A DNA stretch of 21,356 nt, taken from positions 1 through 21,356 of IMG/VR virus record IMGVR_UViG_3300030388_001615. The stretch is one strand, 5' to 3'. Source of the stretch: a virus. Positions within the stretch are counted from its first letter, which is position 1, and every line of letters begins with the position of its first letter. Made by a program: the position numbers and the translations under genes. This document shows, in pieces, positions 21,113 through 21,356 of the stretch. The notes beneath the pieces are model-generated. The model was not told where the DNA came from. It saw only the letters and a program-made list of their open reading frames with translations, and did not search any database.

Positions 21113-21356
21113 TTACCATATTGCTACACAAGCATTCCTTGCTTCAGCAGTTGTTGAGGTTAATAATAGCTGAGTGATCTGTATTGGTAAATAACCTCCA
21201 ACTGGGAATTTTTCAAATGTAATAATATTTCCTGCTGTTGTTTTTACACGTATATCTACATAACTTCCAGCAGCTGTCATTGGAGATAAAGAACTACCAA
21301 CGTATAATAAACATCCTTCTGCCGAATTAATTCTTGAAGAACCACCAGGGCCTCCT
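21113..21356 (-). CDS. C-terminus of a spike-base-like virion protein (N-terminus outside window)
   Basis: The reading frame enters from the right edge and ends at TAA 21115-21113, giving the last 80 residues. It begins GGPGGSSRINSAEGCLLYVG, then VDIRVKTTAGNIITFEKFPV, GGYLPIQITQLLLTSTTAEA and a final ARNACVAIW. The order (a G-rich lead, LYVG, a strand pair ending in T-x-x-G, F-x(3)-P-x-G-x-x-LPI-x-I, then T-x-T-x(2)-A and a final hydrophobic strand ending in W) is what I know from small spike-base-type proteins of phages and gene transfer agents. The product would be a minor tail or spike-base component. Only part of the protein is seen and no start can be chosen. Confidence 0.7.
   Translation of the reverse strand, partial: GGPGGSSRINSAEGCLLYVGSSLSPMTAAGSYVDIRVKTTAGNIITFEKFPVGGYLPIQITQLLLTSTTAEARNACVAIW

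Noticed and set aside
1-21356. Membership of the crAss-like phages, considered because of the large portal and terminase
   Set aside because: Size alone is not enough. I do not see other crAss marker genes or a matching gene order, so I leave the family open.
1-21356. Search for tRNA genes, CRISPR arrays, insertion sequences and transposases
   Set aside because: No cloverleaf with conserved T-loop, no regularly spaced repeats and no transposase motif were seen; nearly every base is covered by genes, terminators or promoters.

Overview
The window is the structural half of a tailed double-stranded DNA phage (Caudoviricetes), probably from an uncultured marine phage of a flavobacterium-like (Bacteroidota) host. 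Three things point to that host. The DNA is strongly AT-rich. Gene starts sit behind A/T-only leaders with no Shine-Dalgarno sequence. Three intergenic promoter-like boxes match TAnnTTTG, the Bacteroidota -7 element. Every gene I accept is on the minus strand, so the window reads right to left. There are no integrase, repressor, replication, tRNA or CRISPR features, and no gene-free stretch over 300 bases. I name no phage genus: the sequence supports the module layout better than a taxonomic placement.

Layout in transcription order: (1) 21356-20935: the C-terminus of a spike-base-like protein (cut by the window edge) and a 58-aa membrane protein, ended by a strong hairpin terminator at 20876-20907. 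(2) 20862-18089: a lysis module, with a T7-lysozyme-type zinc amidase at one end and a gene-transfer-agent-type holin at the other. Between them lie seven small, very lysine-rich proteins of unknown function, several with paired cysteines. (3) 18038-11766: a promoter, then three tail fibre/spike genes; the last carries a C-terminal Peptidase_S74 self-cleaving chaperone. (4) 11708-1992: a promoter, then a long polycistronic head operon. It contains a coiled-coil protein, a small fibre-like protein, an unknown protein, a two-domain GroES-like protein, a 2OG-Fe(II) oxygenase, a possible small terminase subunit, the large terminase, a very large portal, an acidic scaffold-like protein and the major capsid protein, and ends at a perfect 10-bp terminator. 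(5) 1907-1140: one conserved-looking protein of unknown role, with its own terminator. (6) 1080 to the left edge: a promoter and three tandem genes for small proteins beginning MEKF. Two of these share an exactly duplicated 40-bp leader and start region, suggesting abundant virion proteins.

The DNA-packaging motor (terminase and portal), the shell (scaffold and capsid protein), the adhesion apparatus (fibres and S74 spike) and the lysis functions are all recognisable. Tail tube, sheath, tape measure and baseplate genes are not seen and presumably lie beyond the right edge. The most unusual points are the MEKF block with its copied leader, the basic Cys-containing microprotein cluster inside the lysis module, and two enzymatic or chaperone-like genes (2OG oxygenase and GroES-like) overlapping within the head operon. 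The three punctuating promoters share an extended -7 box but lack a visible -33 element.
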